Origin: Candidatus Nanosynbacter sp. TM7-087
GTDB taxonomy: Bacteria > Patescibacteriota > Saccharimonadia > Saccharimonadales > Saccharimonadaceae
Direction: 5' to 3'
NCBI RefSeq assembly: GCF_022828365.1
Contig: NZ_JAJQJU010000001.1
Span: forward strand, 1 to 64,000
Length of the DNA stretch: 64,000 nt
This document shows positions 32,392-41,609 of this stretch, piece after piece (the stretch's first letter is position 1; every line of letters begins with the position of its first letter). The notes under the pieces were generated by a model, which searched no databases, had not been told where the DNA came from, and saw nothing but the letters and a program-made list of their open reading frames with translations. A program made the position numbers and the translations under genes.

Positions 32392-34468
32392 AAATAAGAT
32401 GTTACGAGCCGAATGGAAGCATTTGTTTAATAATAAAATATTGCTGATATCTATGGCTGTGATTTCGTTTATCCCAATTTTGTATAGTGGATTTTTCCTA
32501 GGCTCAATTTGGGATCCGTACGGACAAACAAAAAACTTGCCGGTGGCGTTTGTGAACGAAGATAAGGGCGCCAGCTTAAATGGCAAATCACTGAATGTCG
32601 GCGAATCTGTCGAGAAAAAACTGAAAGATAATCACGATTTGGGCTGGGAGTTTGTCAGCAAACAACAAGCAGACGAAGGCGTGAATAGCGGGCATTTTTA
32701 TGCAGTGGTAACTATTCCGTCCGACTTTTCGCAGAAAGCGGCGTCAATTACCGAATCTGAGCCTCAACAAGCGGTTATTAATTTTACGACCACGCCAGCG
32801 AAAAACTATATTGGTTCGCTAGTCAGTAATCAAGCTGCCGCCAAGGTTAAATCTTCGGTGTCTGAACAAATCACCCAGGCGTACGCTAAGGGGGTTTTGG
32901 AGAATTTGGACAAGCTTGGCATAGGACTGGATACGGCAGCTAACGGCGCGTCAACTTTGCACGATGGATTAGGGCGATTGCAATCTGGCACACAAACATA
33001 CGTTGGCGGTGTTAAGCAATTAGCGGTAAATCAGCAATCCTTGACTGGCGGATTGGCGCAACTTAGTGACGGTTCTCGTAAATTGCAGGCGGGATTAGGG
33101 CAATTGTCGAACAATTTGCCGACCGAATCTCAATTGTCACAATTATCTGACGGAATGAAACAATTGCAATCTGGCATAAATCAGTTAAACGCCAGCGTGA
33201 GGAATCCATCGCCAGCGCTCGTGGCTCAACAAAACAAGGTAGAAACGGGCATGCAAACTTTGGCGCAAACAATGCGAGCTTCGGAGTCCGACTTGTCGGC
33301 GGCGGGCGATACTTTGCGGACTTTGGGCACGCAAGCAGCCGCTTCTGGTAGCGATTCTACGACGATAAGTTTGCCGCAAATCAGCAATATTTATCAAGCA
33401 TTCACAAAAACTCAGACGATTATCGCGCAGATGGGGACGCTACGTGACGACCTTCAAGCGCTAAAACAGCAACTATCGGCGCAACAGACGCAGCTTCAGG
33501 CTGGAGTTTCTACATTGAATAACGGCGTGAATCAATTGACCCCAAACGCAATCACCGCATTTAACGGCTATAACAGCGTGCGATTTGCAAATAATCAATT
33601 ATTGGCAGGCTCAGCAAGCTTAACAAACGGCTTAAACGAAGCAAAATCGGGCAGTCAAAAATTGGCGAATGGCGCGAGTTTATTAGAAAGTCGTTCGGGC
33701 GCGTTAATTGATGGAACTTCGCAGCTGGCAAGCGGTGCAGATACGCTGGCGAATAAATTGGCGGACGCTTCTAATCGCATAAAAATTCAACCAACTGGCG
33801 CTACGACTCAGCAGCAAATTGCAAATCCAGTGAAGTCGGAAATGACCGAAAAGGGCAATGTTCCGAATTATGGCTATGCTTTGTCGCCGTATGTTTTGTC
33901 GCTAAGTTTGTTCGTTGGAGCAATTGTCCTGAATGTTATTTATCCGATTCGCAAAACTTTTTCTGAGCAGGAAAGTGCGATTCGTTGGTGGCTATCTAAA
34001 GCTTCGGTGGCTGGCGTGGCGGCCTTTATGCAAGCAACAATTTTGATGTTGGTGATGGTGTTTTTCTTAGGACTAACTCCAGAGCATCCAGCGCATTTCA
34101 TCGGGGCAATTTATCTGACGTCGTTTGCGTATATGTCGATTGTGTCGCTTTTGGTGATTGTTTTGGATAATCCAGGGCGATTCCTAGCGATGGTTCTTTT
34201 GGTGCTTCAATTGGGTTCCAGCGAGGGAACGTTCCCAATTCAAACTGCCAACGGATTTTTCCAAGCAATTAATCCGCTAGTGCCGATGACTTACTCGATT
34301 CGCGCATTGCGCCAGGCTATTTCTGGTGGGCTAGATAACGCATTTTACGGCGGCAGTATGTGGGTTTTGGTTGGATTCTTGTTGATGGCTAATTTATTGA
34401 CAATCGGCTTCTTCACTTATCGTGGCAAGCGTAAATTCGCACACACGTCGGTTGATGGCGACGATTAA
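32384..34468 (+). CDS. YhgE/Pip-type membrane protein
   Basis: 694 residues from ATG 32384 behind AAAGGAGG. An N-terminal span (ILLISMAVISFIPILYSGFFL) is followed by an approximately 450-residue outer part containing heptad-like repeats (LQSG, LSDGxxxLQxGLxQL) and a C-terminal set of five membrane spans resembling ABC-2 permeases. This is the layout of YhgE/Pip (phage infection protein) and related ESX/type VII-associated proteins. It is cotranscribed with the Rrf2 regulator. Transport or surface roles are inferred. Confidence 0.85.
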   Translation: MIKNKMLRAEWKHLFNNKILLISMAVISFIPILYSGFFLGSIWDPYGQTKNLPVAFVNEDKGASLNGKSLNVGESVEKKLKDNHDLGWEFVSKQQADEGVNSGHFYAVVTIPSDFSQKAASITESEPQQAVINFTTTPAKNYIGSLVSNQAAAKVKSSVSEQITQAYAKGVLENLDKLGIGLDTAANGASTLHDGLGRLQSGTQTYVGGVKQLAVNQQSLTGGLAQLSDGSRKLQAGLGQLSNNLPTESQLSQLSDGMKQLQSGINQLNASVRNPSPALVAQQNKVETGMQTLAQTMRASESDLSAAGDTLRTLGTQAAASGSDSTTISLPQISNIYQAFTKTQTIIAQMGTLRDDLQALKQQLSAQQTQLQAGVSTLNNGVNQLTPNAITAFNGYNSVRFANNQLLAGSASLTNGLNEAKSGSQKLANGASLLESRSGALIDGTSQLASGADTLANKLADASNRIKIQPTGATTQQQIANPVKSEMTEKGNVPNYGYALSPYVLSLSLFVGAIVLNVIYPIRKTFSEQESAIRWWLSKASVAGVAAFMQATILMLVMVFFLGLTPEHPAHFIGAIYLTSFAYMSIVSLLVIVLDNPGRFLAMVLLVLQLGSSEGTFPIQTANGFFQAINPLVPMTYSIRALRQAISGGLDNAFYGGSMWVLVGFLLMANLLTIGFFTYRGKRKFAHTSVDGDD

Positions 34469-34495
34469 TTGACCTCTGTTATAAAACATTGTACT

Positions 34496-34524
34496 TTGAC
34501 AAAAAATGAGCGGTTTGCTAATAT
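34496..34524 (+). promoter_or_regulatory. Promoter TTGACA-17-TAATAT for RNase J
   Basis: TTGACA (34496-34501), 17-base spacer, TAATAT (34519-34524). The leader of about 80 bases contains AGAGG...CCTCT complementarity (34539-34564 region) and AAAGGAG before ATG 34611. Confidence 0.75.
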
Positions 34525-34610
34525 AAGAGTACTAACTAGAGGAATTTACATCAGTTCACCTCTATACCTGGTTTTTGAATTATATTGTAATAAAAAAGGA
34601 GTATAACAAT

Positions 34611-36770
34611 ATGGGTCAGCGGCGACTAGCAACACCGCAAAAAGACGACGCCAACAAGCGTCCGCAGTCAAAGAAAAGTAACAATGCAGTTTTGAATAGC
34701 ACAACTACTCGTAAGGGTGAGGTTTTTAGAGCTCAGCGACGAACGAGCGAGAACGTTAATCTCAGGGCTTCACAGCACTTGATTGATATTCCTGTAAATA
34801 AGTCGGTTTATAACGGATATGGCGGTGAGCAGTTTAGCGCCAAAATGCAACCAAAACCCGTTCGCGGCGGTCAGCCGAAGCTTCGGATTATTCCGATTGG
34901 TGGCGTGGGCGAAATGGGAATTGGTAAGAATATGAACGCCATCGAATATGATGATGAGATTATCATCGTAGATATGGGATTTCTGTTCCCAGGTAGCGAT
35001 TATCCCGGTATCAATTACATCACTCCGGATATTACTTGGCTGGAAGAGAATAAGCATAAAATTAAGGCACACGTATTTACGCACGGACACCTTGACCACA
35101 TTGGTTCGTTCCGTCACTTTATTCATCGTATTCCAGCGCCAGTTTATGGCTCTAAGTTTACGATTGGCATGCTTGATCGAACGATGGACGATTCAGAAGT
35201 GGATTTCAAGCCAGATTATCGAGTGATGGATCCGCTGAGTCACGAAATTGTTCAAGTTTCTAAGCATTTTTCAATCGAGTTGGTGCGAGTTAACCACTCG
35301 ATTCCTGATTCTACGGCGGTGATTATTCGAACTCCAATGGGTGTGATTGTCGATTCTGGTGACTGGCGATTCGAGGAAAGTCCAGTTGACGGTCAAAAGT
35401 TTGATCTTGAGCGACTTACGGAAGTGGCTTCAAAAGAAGGCATTTTGATGTTTATGAACGAGTCGACCAACTGTGAGTCGGCTGGCACACACACGCACAC
35501 AGAGTTTGATATTCAGTATTCCATCGGTCAGGTGATGGACAAGTTTAGTAATAGTCGAGTAATTTTAAGTTGTTTTTCGTCGCAGGTGCATCGCTTGCAA
35601 TTAATTTTGGAAGAGGCACATAAGCATGGACGCAAGGTGGCGTTTGCTGGATTCTCGATGATTCAAAACCTGGAAGTGGCGCTGCGTTCGGGGACGATTA
35701 AGATTCCTAAAGACACCATCATGAAGATGGAAGATATTGTTAAATTACCAGATAATCAAATTGCCGTAGTTTGTACTGGCTCGCAGGGCGAATTTAACGC
35801 CGTCTTAAATCGCATGGCGACGGGCGCTCATAAATATATGAAAATTAAGGGCTCGGACGTTGTGGTGTTTAGCTCAAACCCAATTCCTGGCAATGAAAAA
35901 AGCGTGGTGCGAACGGTTGACGGTCTGATGCGTGAGGGTTCTGATGTTATTCAGAATGGTAAAACCCACTTGACGGGAGTTGGTCCATTGCACTTGTCGG
36001 GTCATGGATATTATGACGATCATGTCAAGTTGATCAACGCACTTAATCCGACTTACTACATGCCAATTCACGGTGAATTCCATATGTTGGTGCATAATGC
36101 CAGATTGGCGGAAAAGGAATGTGGAATTCCTCGTAAGAATATTTTTGTGTGTGATGCTGGAGATATTATTGAGATTGATATTGAAAGGCAGGCAAAGAAG
36201 GCTGGGCGAATTCATGTTGGCGGTGTGATGTATGATGACACTGGTGCGATTGTTTCTGAGGTTGTGCTGAAAGACCGCATTCACATGTCGCAAGAGGGAA
36301 TGTTTGTTGTGGTGTTGACCGTACAGCGCGGCACAGGACGATTATTGACTAGCCCAGACATTATTTCTCGTGGATTTATTTACTTGCGCGACTCTGAAGA
36401 ATTGATGAATATGATTCGCCAATACTTGAAGCAAAAAGCGGCACGTAGTTTTTCTGGCAAATATGATTTGGATGTGATCAAAAAAGAAATTAAAGATGAG
36501 ATTACACATATATTGTACGATCAGACTCGCCGAACACCAATTGTTATTCCGGTGATAAACGAAGTTGGTGGATTGAAGTCTGTAAAGTCGGAAGGTGCGC
36601 CAGCTCATTCTGTTTCAAAATCGCCAGCGCGCGGTAAGAAACCCACCTCGGGCGAGTCAAAAATGACTCTTCCAACTGCGCCGCGTCGCCGTTTCCCGCA
36701 GCGCCAAGTGCCAGATACTGAAGCCAATGACACAAAAGCCAGGGAGCGACAGAATGCTCGCCCGTACTAG
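34611..36770 (+). CDS. rnj: Ribonuclease J
   Basis: 719 residues from ATG 34611. A basic, disordered extension of about 80 residues precedes the metallo-beta-lactamase core (IPIGGVGEMGIGKNMNAIEYDD; FTHGHLDHIGSF with the HxHxDH zinc ligands) and the beta-CASP domain (SCFSSQVHRLQLI, CTGSQGE, MPIHGEFHML). It has both endonuclease and 5'-3' exonuclease activity and is the core mRNA decay enzyme in bacteria that lack RNase E. A basic tail ends the protein. Confidence 0.96.
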   Translation: MGQRRLATPQKDDANKRPQSKKSNNAVLNSTTTRKGEVFRAQRRTSENVNLRASQHLIDIPVNKSVYNGYGGEQFSAKMQPKPVRGGQPKLRIIPIGGVGEMGIGKNMNAIEYDDEIIIVDMGFLFPGSDYPGINYITPDITWLEENKHKIKAHVFTHGHLDHIGSFRHFIHRIPAPVYGSKFTIGMLDRTMDDSEVDFKPDYRVMDPLSHEIVQVSKHFSIELVRVNHSIPDSTAVIIRTPMGVIVDSGDWRFEESPVDGQKFDLERLTEVASKEGILMFMNESTNCESAGTHTHTEFDIQYSIGQVMDKFSNSRVILSCFSSQVHRLQLILEEAHKHGRKVAFAGFSMIQNLEVALRSGTIKIPKDTIMKMEDIVKLPDNQIAVVCTGSQGEFNAVLNRMATGAHKYMKIKGSDVVVFSSNPIPGNEKSVVRTVDGLMREGSDVIQNGKTHLTGVGPLHLSGHGYYDDHVKLINALNPTYYMPIHGEFHMLVHNARLAEKECGIPRKNIFVCDAGDIIEIDIERQAKKAGRIHVGGVMYDDTGAIVSEVVLKDRIHMSQEGMFVVVLTVQRGTGRLLTSPDIISRGFIYLRDSEELMNMIRQYLKQKAARSFSGKYDLDVIKKEIKDEITHILYDQTRRTPIVIPVINEVGGLKSVKSEGAPAHSVSKSPARGKKPTSGESKMTLPTAPRRRFPQRQVPDTEANDTKARERQNARPY

Positions 36771-36802
36771 GGTTCTAGATTGATTTTAATGGTGGATTGT
36801 GC

Positions 36803-36866
36803 TATAATACTAAGCGTGATAAATTGATTTTTACATCTGTTAATAAGTGTAAAATCAGTGTATAAT
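36803..36866 (+). promoter_or_regulatory. Two -10 boxes and a palindrome before ftsK
   Basis: TATAAT at 36803-36808 and at 36861-36866. Between them TTTTACA (36829-36835) and TGTAAAA (36848-36854) form an inverted repeat overlying the -35 zone of the second promoter. The second gives a leader of about 4 bases. Confidence 0.6.
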
Positions 36867-36876
36867 AAAAACGATT

Positions 36877-39090
36877 ATGGCAAAAAAACGAAAGAGTACG
36901 AAAAAATCTGCACCAACCAAGCCGCAGCATAGTTTGCCGGTGGGTTTTTGGTCACAAGTTGGCGCGGTGATGCTTATTCTTTTGTCGCTACTACTCGTCG
37001 TATCGTGGTTTGGCGTCGGTGGTCCAGTTTTACAATGGATTGATATGGCGACTGTAAAAACTATTGGTTACACTGCGTACGCCTTGCCGATATTGCTGAT
37101 TTATTTGGCGGTTGAGACTTTCCGAGCAGAAGAGAATCAATTACCTGCAGTGGTGAAATTTGCGGCAATTCTGGAAATTGTGTGGTTTTCTGGATTGTTT
37201 GGACTAATGAAGACGGCTTCGCATCCGAATTCTGGTGGATTTGTGGGCGACATATTAAACACGGCAACCTTGAAAATGGTAGATTCGGCAATTGCGGTGA
37301 TTATTTATCTGGTTTTGGCGTTTATAACGGTTCTATTTATCACCCAGACGTCACCGTTTACAGTTTTCAGTAAACTTTGGGAGATGATTAAGAGCAATAC
37401 CAAGGAGGACGATGATAATCGTTCTGTTATGAAGAAGGCATCAATTGCTCAGCCAGCAGAAGAAGAGAAAAAGACCGACCTGGGAGAAATTAAGCTAAAC
37501 GCTGGTGTGCCAATAATTGATACAGCCAAAGAGAAAAAGAGTCTATTGAAGAAAGTAGAGAAGCCAGAAAAGGTCAATGAAGAACAGGCTTTGGTGGCAG
37601 CTCGTGATCCTAATTGGGAAGCGCCAAGCTTGGATCTATTAGAGAAGAACGAAAGCGGTGCTGATGCTGGAGATACGCGCCAGAACGCTCAAATAATTCA
37701 TGATACGCTGGCTGAATTTAATATTGAGGCGGCGATGGGCGACATTAATGTTGGTCCAAAAGTCACGCAATACACCCTAAGACCACCAAGTGGGGTTAAA
37801 TTGACGCGAATTACGGCGCTGGAAACTAATATTGCGCTTAATTTGGCGGCACAAAGTTTAAGGATTGAGGCGCCAATTCCTGGTCAGCGAGCGGTTGGTA
37901 TTGAAGTGCCTAACCGTAAGGCTGCTGAGGTGCGGCTGCGAAGTACGCTGTCATCAAAACAGTGGGCTGCTGCTCGTGATCCTTTGAGTTTTGGAATTGG
38001 TAAAGATATATCTGGTCAAGTTGTTGTGGGTGAACTGGGAAAGATGCCGCATTTGTTGATTGCTGGACAAACGGGTTCTGGTAAGTCTGTGATGATTAAC
38101 ACCTTGCTGTGTAGCTTGCTGTACCGCAATAGTCCGAGTGACATGAAGTTGATTTTGGTTGACCCGAAACAAGTTGAAATGGCGCCGTATGCTGATATTC
38201 CGCACCTTCTTACGCCAGTTATTAATGAACCAGAGAAGACCATTTCAGCCTTGAAGTGGGCGGTGAATGAGATGGAGCGACGCTACAAATTGTTGGCGGG
38301 CGAGAAAATCCGTAATATTAAAGAATACAACAAGAGGCTGCAGTCGCGCGCTAAGAAGATTGCGATTGCTGATGAAAATGGCAATGTTCAGGAGCATGAA
38401 GATGGATCGATGCCGTATATCGTGATTGTGGTGGACGAGATGTCTGATCTCATGATGATGGCTAAAAAGGATGTTGAGACGTTAATTGTTCGATTGGCGC
38501 AGAAATCGCGAGCGGTTGGTATTCATTTGGTATTGGCGACGCAGCGTCCTAGCGTAAACGTGATTACTGGTTTGATTAAGGCGAACGTTCCAGCGCGAAT
38601 TGCCTTTACGGTGGCTAGTCAAGTTGACAGTATTACGATCTTAGACCAATCTGGTGCTGAAAAACTATTAGGTCAAGGAGATATGCTATTTTACGTAACA
38701 AGCATGAGTAAACCAAAACGTATTCAGGGCGCCTGGGTGACAGATGACGAGGTGAATAAAATTGCCGATCATTTGCGTATGCAGATGGCTCCGCAGTACA
38801 ACGACGAAGTGGTGGCTCAGCCAGTTCAATTGGATGGCAAGGGTGGCGTCGTGATGGACTTATCGGAAGGCGGCGACGATAAGTTTAAGGACGCGGTTCG
38901 TGTGGTGGTTGAACGACGCAAGGCCTCGACGAGTATGCTGCAGACGCGCCTGGGAATTGGTTATCAACGAGCCGCTCGAATCATCGAAGAGATGGAAGAG
39001 CGGGGAATCATTGGTCCGCAGAATGGTTCTAAGCCGCGCGAAGTTTTGATTTCTAGTCCAGAAGAGCTTGATGAATTGCTGGCGGAATAG
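36877..39090 (+). CDS. ftsK: DNA translocase FtsK/SpoIIIE
   Basis: 737 residues. A basic start, four membrane spans to about residue 170, a charged linker, then the RecA-like motor (GQTGSGKSVMINTLLCSLL Walker A; MPYIVIVVDEMSDLMM Walker B) and the C-terminal gamma winged helix (ASTSMLQTRLGIGYQRAARIIEEMEERGIIGP). It pumps DNA through the closing septum and activates Xer recombination; a Xer recombinase is encoded at 57153-58070. Confidence 0.96.
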   Translation: MAKKRKSTKKSAPTKPQHSLPVGFWSQVGAVMLILLSLLLVVSWFGVGGPVLQWIDMATVKTIGYTAYALPILLIYLAVETFRAEENQLPAVVKFAAILEIVWFSGLFGLMKTASHPNSGGFVGDILNTATLKMVDSAIAVIIYLVLAFITVLFITQTSPFTVFSKLWEMIKSNTKEDDDNRSVMKKASIAQPAEEEKKTDLGEIKLNAGVPIIDTAKEKKSLLKKVEKPEKVNEEQALVAARDPNWEAPSLDLLEKNESGADAGDTRQNAQIIHDTLAEFNIEAAMGDINVGPKVTQYTLRPPSGVKLTRITALETNIALNLAAQSLRIEAPIPGQRAVGIEVPNRKAAEVRLRSTLSSKQWAAARDPLSFGIGKDISGQVVVGELGKMPHLLIAGQTGSGKSVMINTLLCSLLYRNSPSDMKLILVDPKQVEMAPYADIPHLLTPVINEPEKTISALKWAVNEMERRYKLLAGEKIRNIKEYNKRLQSRAKKIAIADENGNVQEHEDGSMPYIVIVVDEMSDLMMMAKKDVETLIVRLAQKSRAVGIHLVLATQRPSVNVITGLIKANVPARIAFTVASQVDSITILDQSGAEKLLGQGDMLFYVTSMSKPKRIQGAWVTDDEVNKIADHLRMQMAPQYNDEVVAQPVQLDGKGGVVMDLSEGGDDKFKDAVRVVVERRKASTSMLQTRLGIGYQRAARIIEEMEERGIIGPQNGSKPREVLISSPEELDELLAE

Positions 39091-39142
39091 TAATTGTTGC
39101 GACTTATCAGTAGTGAGATTGGCAATATTGGCTGTTTAGTGA

Positions 39143-39220
39143 TATAATAGCAATTGAATATTAACCTAAGCTTACGTGAGACAGCGTAAGCATCCGTAAA
39201 TGGATTCCAGAGGAGGAAAC
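39143..39220 (+). promoter_or_regulatory. rpsF promoter and hairpin leader, possible S6:S18 element
   Basis: TATAAT at 39143-39148. The leader holds a 7-base-pair hairpin GCTTACG (39170-39176) / CGTAAGC (39185-39191) followed by CATCCG and then AGAGGAGG. An mRNA element bound by S6:S18, with a key CCG, is known in rpsF leaders of many bacteria; match here is by outline only. Confidence 0.45.
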
Positions 39221-39574
39221 ATGAACGAATACGAACTAACTGTTCTTATTCACCCGGATTTAGAGGCTAATCTAGATTCAGCGTTGGATAAGGTACGTGG
39301 TTTAATCACTGCTAACGGTGGTGAAATTATCAAAGAAGATAACTGGGGCAAGAAAAAATTGGCCTACACAATCAAGCGTGAAGATTTTGCAGTTTACGTT
39401 TGTTTTGAGGTTAAATTGCCAGCACCAGCTTTGTTGAAGATTTCAAATACGCTTAATATTACTGACGAAGTCTTGCGCTACCTATTGGTAAAAACTGATG
39501 AAAAAACTCGTCAAGCATTAAGCGAGCAAAAAGCACGCAACGAAGAAGCTGATTCAAGCGAATCAAGTAAATAA
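39221..39574 (+). CDS. rpsF: 30S ribosomal protein S6
   Basis: 117 residues from ATG 39221 behind AGGAGG; MNEYELTVLIHPDLEANLDSALDKV and EDNWGKKKLAYTIKREDFAVYVCFEVKLP are characteristic. First gene of the standard rpsF-ssb-rpsR operon. Confidence 0.97.
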   Translation: MNEYELTVLIHPDLEANLDSALDKVRGLITANGGEIIKEDNWGKKKLAYTIKREDFAVYVCFEVKLPAPALLKISNTLNITDEVLRYLLVKTDEKTRQALSEQKARNEEADSSESSK

Positions 39575-39609
39575 GCCTAACTGCCGTAAGGTAAAAGAGG
39601 GGATAGAAT

Positions 39610-40032
39610 ATGGCACGAAGTATCAATCAAGTGATTTTGTTGGGTAGATTGACACGCGATCCAGAACAGCGAACAACCGCTTCTGGCAAGAACGTGGTTA
39701 GCTTCAGTATTGCTGTTGATCGACAATCTCAAGACGATCAGGCTGACTTTTTCAATATCACAGCCTGGGATAAACTTGGTGATTTGGTAATGCAATATCT
39801 AAGTAAAGGTCGTCGGGTTTTAATCCAAGGACGACTGCGACAGGATAGCTGGGAAGATAAGGATACCGGTAAAAGACAGAGTCGAATTGAAGTCACTGCT
39901 TCAGATGTAACGTTCTTAGACGGTCCAAGCGGCGACAATTCAGGTTCTGCAGCACCAAAGACTACTAAAAAAGAGGAAGTCGTAACGGAAATTGACGATA
40001 AGCCAATTGACCTAAGCGAAATTCCATTCTAA
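39610..40032 (+). CDS. ssb: Single-stranded DNA-binding protein
   Basis: 140 residues: OB fold ([35 protein letters not shown]...[31 protein letters not shown]) and the acidic tip DLSEIPF that docks partner proteins. The linker between fold and tip is short. Lies between rpsF and rpsR. Confidence 0.97.
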   Translation: MARSINQVILLGRLTRDPEQRTTASGKNVVSFSIAVDRQSQDDQADFFNITAWDKLGDLVMQYLSKGRRVLIQGRLRQDSWEDKDTGKRQSRIEVTASDVTFLDGPSGDNSGSAAPKTTKKEEVVTEIDDKPIDLSEIPF

Positions 40033-40045
40033 TAAGGAGATTAAA

Positions 40046-40243
40046 ATGGCACAATTGAAGAAAAATCTACCGATTATTTTTGACTATAAAGATGTAAAAA
40101 CTTTGCAACGTTACATCAATGTTTACGGTCAAATCGAGCCAATCAGCAAGACTGGTTTGAGCGAAAAGCAACAGCGAAGCTTGGCAGTAGCAATTAAGCG
40201 TGCTCGCCACTTGGCTTTGTTACCATTTGTCAGCAGCAACTAG
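40046..40243 (+). CDS. rpsR: 30S ribosomal protein S18
   Basis: 65 residues, slightly shorter than the usual 75-80. [52 protein letters not shown] is diagnostic. AAGGAG precedes ATG. A strong terminator follows. Confidence 0.96.
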   Translation: MAQLKKNLPIIFDYKDVKTLQRYINVYGQIEPISKTGLSEKQQRSLAVAIKRARHLALLPFVSSN

Positions 40244-40258
40244 GAACGTTTAATGCGC

Positions 40259-40300
40259 AATATCTCGTTGCTATTACATATTTGGCAGCGAGATATTTTA
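40259..40300 (+). terminator. Intrinsic terminator after rpsR
   Basis: AATATCTCGTTGCT (40259-40272) pairs with 40284-40297 (three of fourteen pairs are G-T or weak), followed by TTTATT. Confidence 0.8.
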
Positions 40301-40316
40301 TTGAAAAGGAGAAAAT

Positions 40317-40877
40317 ATGTATCAGCCAACTGATTTGAAAAAAGGCGTAGTTTGTCAAATTGACGGCAAGCCATATCGCGTCGTAGAATACGGCCAAAAA
40401 GTTATGGGTCGTGGCGGTTCGATTGTTAACGTGAAATTGAAAAACCTAATTGACGGAAGTGTTATTCCAAAGACTTTCAAGGGTCAAGAGCGAATCGAAG
40501 CTGCGGAAGTAAATAACAAAACTGCGCAATATTTGTATAACGATGGTGACAAGTTCTATTTCATGGACCCGACTAGCTTTGAGCAATTTGAGCTGGCTGC
40601 GGAAATCGTGGACGACGCTAGTAAATACCTGAAAGAAGGCGACGAATTAAGCCTCCAATTCTTCGACGGTCGAGTGATTAACGTTGAACTACCAAAGAAT
40701 AAATATCTGGAAGTTACCTACACGGAAGATGTGGTTAAGGGCGATACGACTTCATCTGTGTTAAAAGACGCTACTTTGGAGACAGGGCTAGTTGTCAAAG
40801 TTCCAGCATTTATCAAGCAGGGTGATATTATTAGCGTTGACACTTCAACTGGTGAATATCGCGAACGAAAGAAATAG
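40317..40877 (+). CDS. efp: Translation elongation factor P
   Basis: 186 residues; three beta-barrel domains. EF-P relieves ribosome stalling at proline runs. The tip loop reads KVMGRGGS: the modified residue of the usual PGKG loop is Arg32 here. C-terminal signature TGEYRERK is present. AAAGGAG precedes ATG 40317. The tlyA-like gene follows after 9 bases. Confidence 0.95.
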   Translation: MYQPTDLKKGVVCQIDGKPYRVVEYGQKVMGRGGSIVNVKLKNLIDGSVIPKTFKGQERIEAAEVNNKTAQYLYNDGDKFYFMDPTSFEQFELAAEIVDDASKYLKEGDELSLQFFDGRVINVELPKNKYLEVTYTEDVVKGDTTSSVLKDATLETGLVVKVPAFIKQGDIISVDTSTGEYRERKK

Positions 40878-40886
40878 CTCTATTTA

Positions 40887-41609
40887 ATGAAACAGCGATT
40901 AGATAAAGCTCTGGTTGAGCGCGGTTTGGCAACAACAAGGTCTCAGGCGGATAATTTTATTCGCCTGGGCTATGTTTTTTTGAATAAGAAAATTGTCCAG
41001 AAATCAGGGACTATGGTATCTGATTCGGACGAGATAAAGCTCGAGAAGAAGGAAACTTACGTTTCGCGAGCTGGCTTAAAACTAGCAAGCGTGGCAGAGT
41101 ATTTTCATCTTAATTTTCAGGATAAAATCGTTCTGGACATCGGCTCGAGTACAGGCGGATTTACTGACTATTCACTGCGTCATGGCGCCAAAAAGGTATT
41201 TGCTGTTGATGTTGGAACGGATCAGCTCCATCCAAGTTTGAGGCCGAATCCAAAAATTGCTCTCCACGAAAAGACCGATATTCGTGATTTTTATGCTGAT
41301 GAAGCAATTGATATTATTGTGGGCGACGTGTCGTTTATATCTCTGAGGGAAATTTTGCCGCACGTGGCAGAAAATTTGATGAATACAAATACAATATTGG
41401 TTGCTATGGTGAAGCCTCAATTCGAAGCGGGGCGGCATCAGGTTAATAAGGGAATTATTAAAAACGATAAAGTTCGTCGACAGATTTTATCCGATTTTGA
41501 AGATTGGGCGAAAAAGTATTTTGTTATCTTAGATAAAAAAGATAGTGAAGTGGCTGGCAGTAAGGGCAATCTTGAGCGATTTTACAAATTGAAATTAGCT
41601 AAACGTTAA
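40887..41609 (+). CDS. tlyA: TlyA-family rRNA 2'-O-methyltransferase
   Basis: 240 residues: an S4 RNA-binding domain (RLDKALVERGLATTRSQADNFIRLGYVFLNKKIV) then an FtsJ-like methyltransferase (SRAGLKLASVAEYF, VLDIGSSTGGFTDYSLRHGAKKVFAVDVG as SAM site, MVKPQFEAGR). TlyA methylates 16S and 23S rRNA in actinobacteria. It converges with ychF, overlapping by 11 bases. Confidence 0.92.
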   Translation: MKQRLDKALVERGLATTRSQADNFIRLGYVFLNKKIVQKSGTMVSDSDEIKLEKKETYVSRAGLKLASVAEYFHLNFQDKIVLDIGSSTGGFTDYSLRHGAKKVFAVDVGTDQLHPSLRPNPKIALHEKTDIRDFYADEAIDIIVGDVSFISLREILPHVAENLMNTNTILVAMVKPQFEAGRHQVNKGIIKNDKVRRQILSDFEDWAKKYFVILDKKDSEVAGSKGNLERFYKLKLAKR

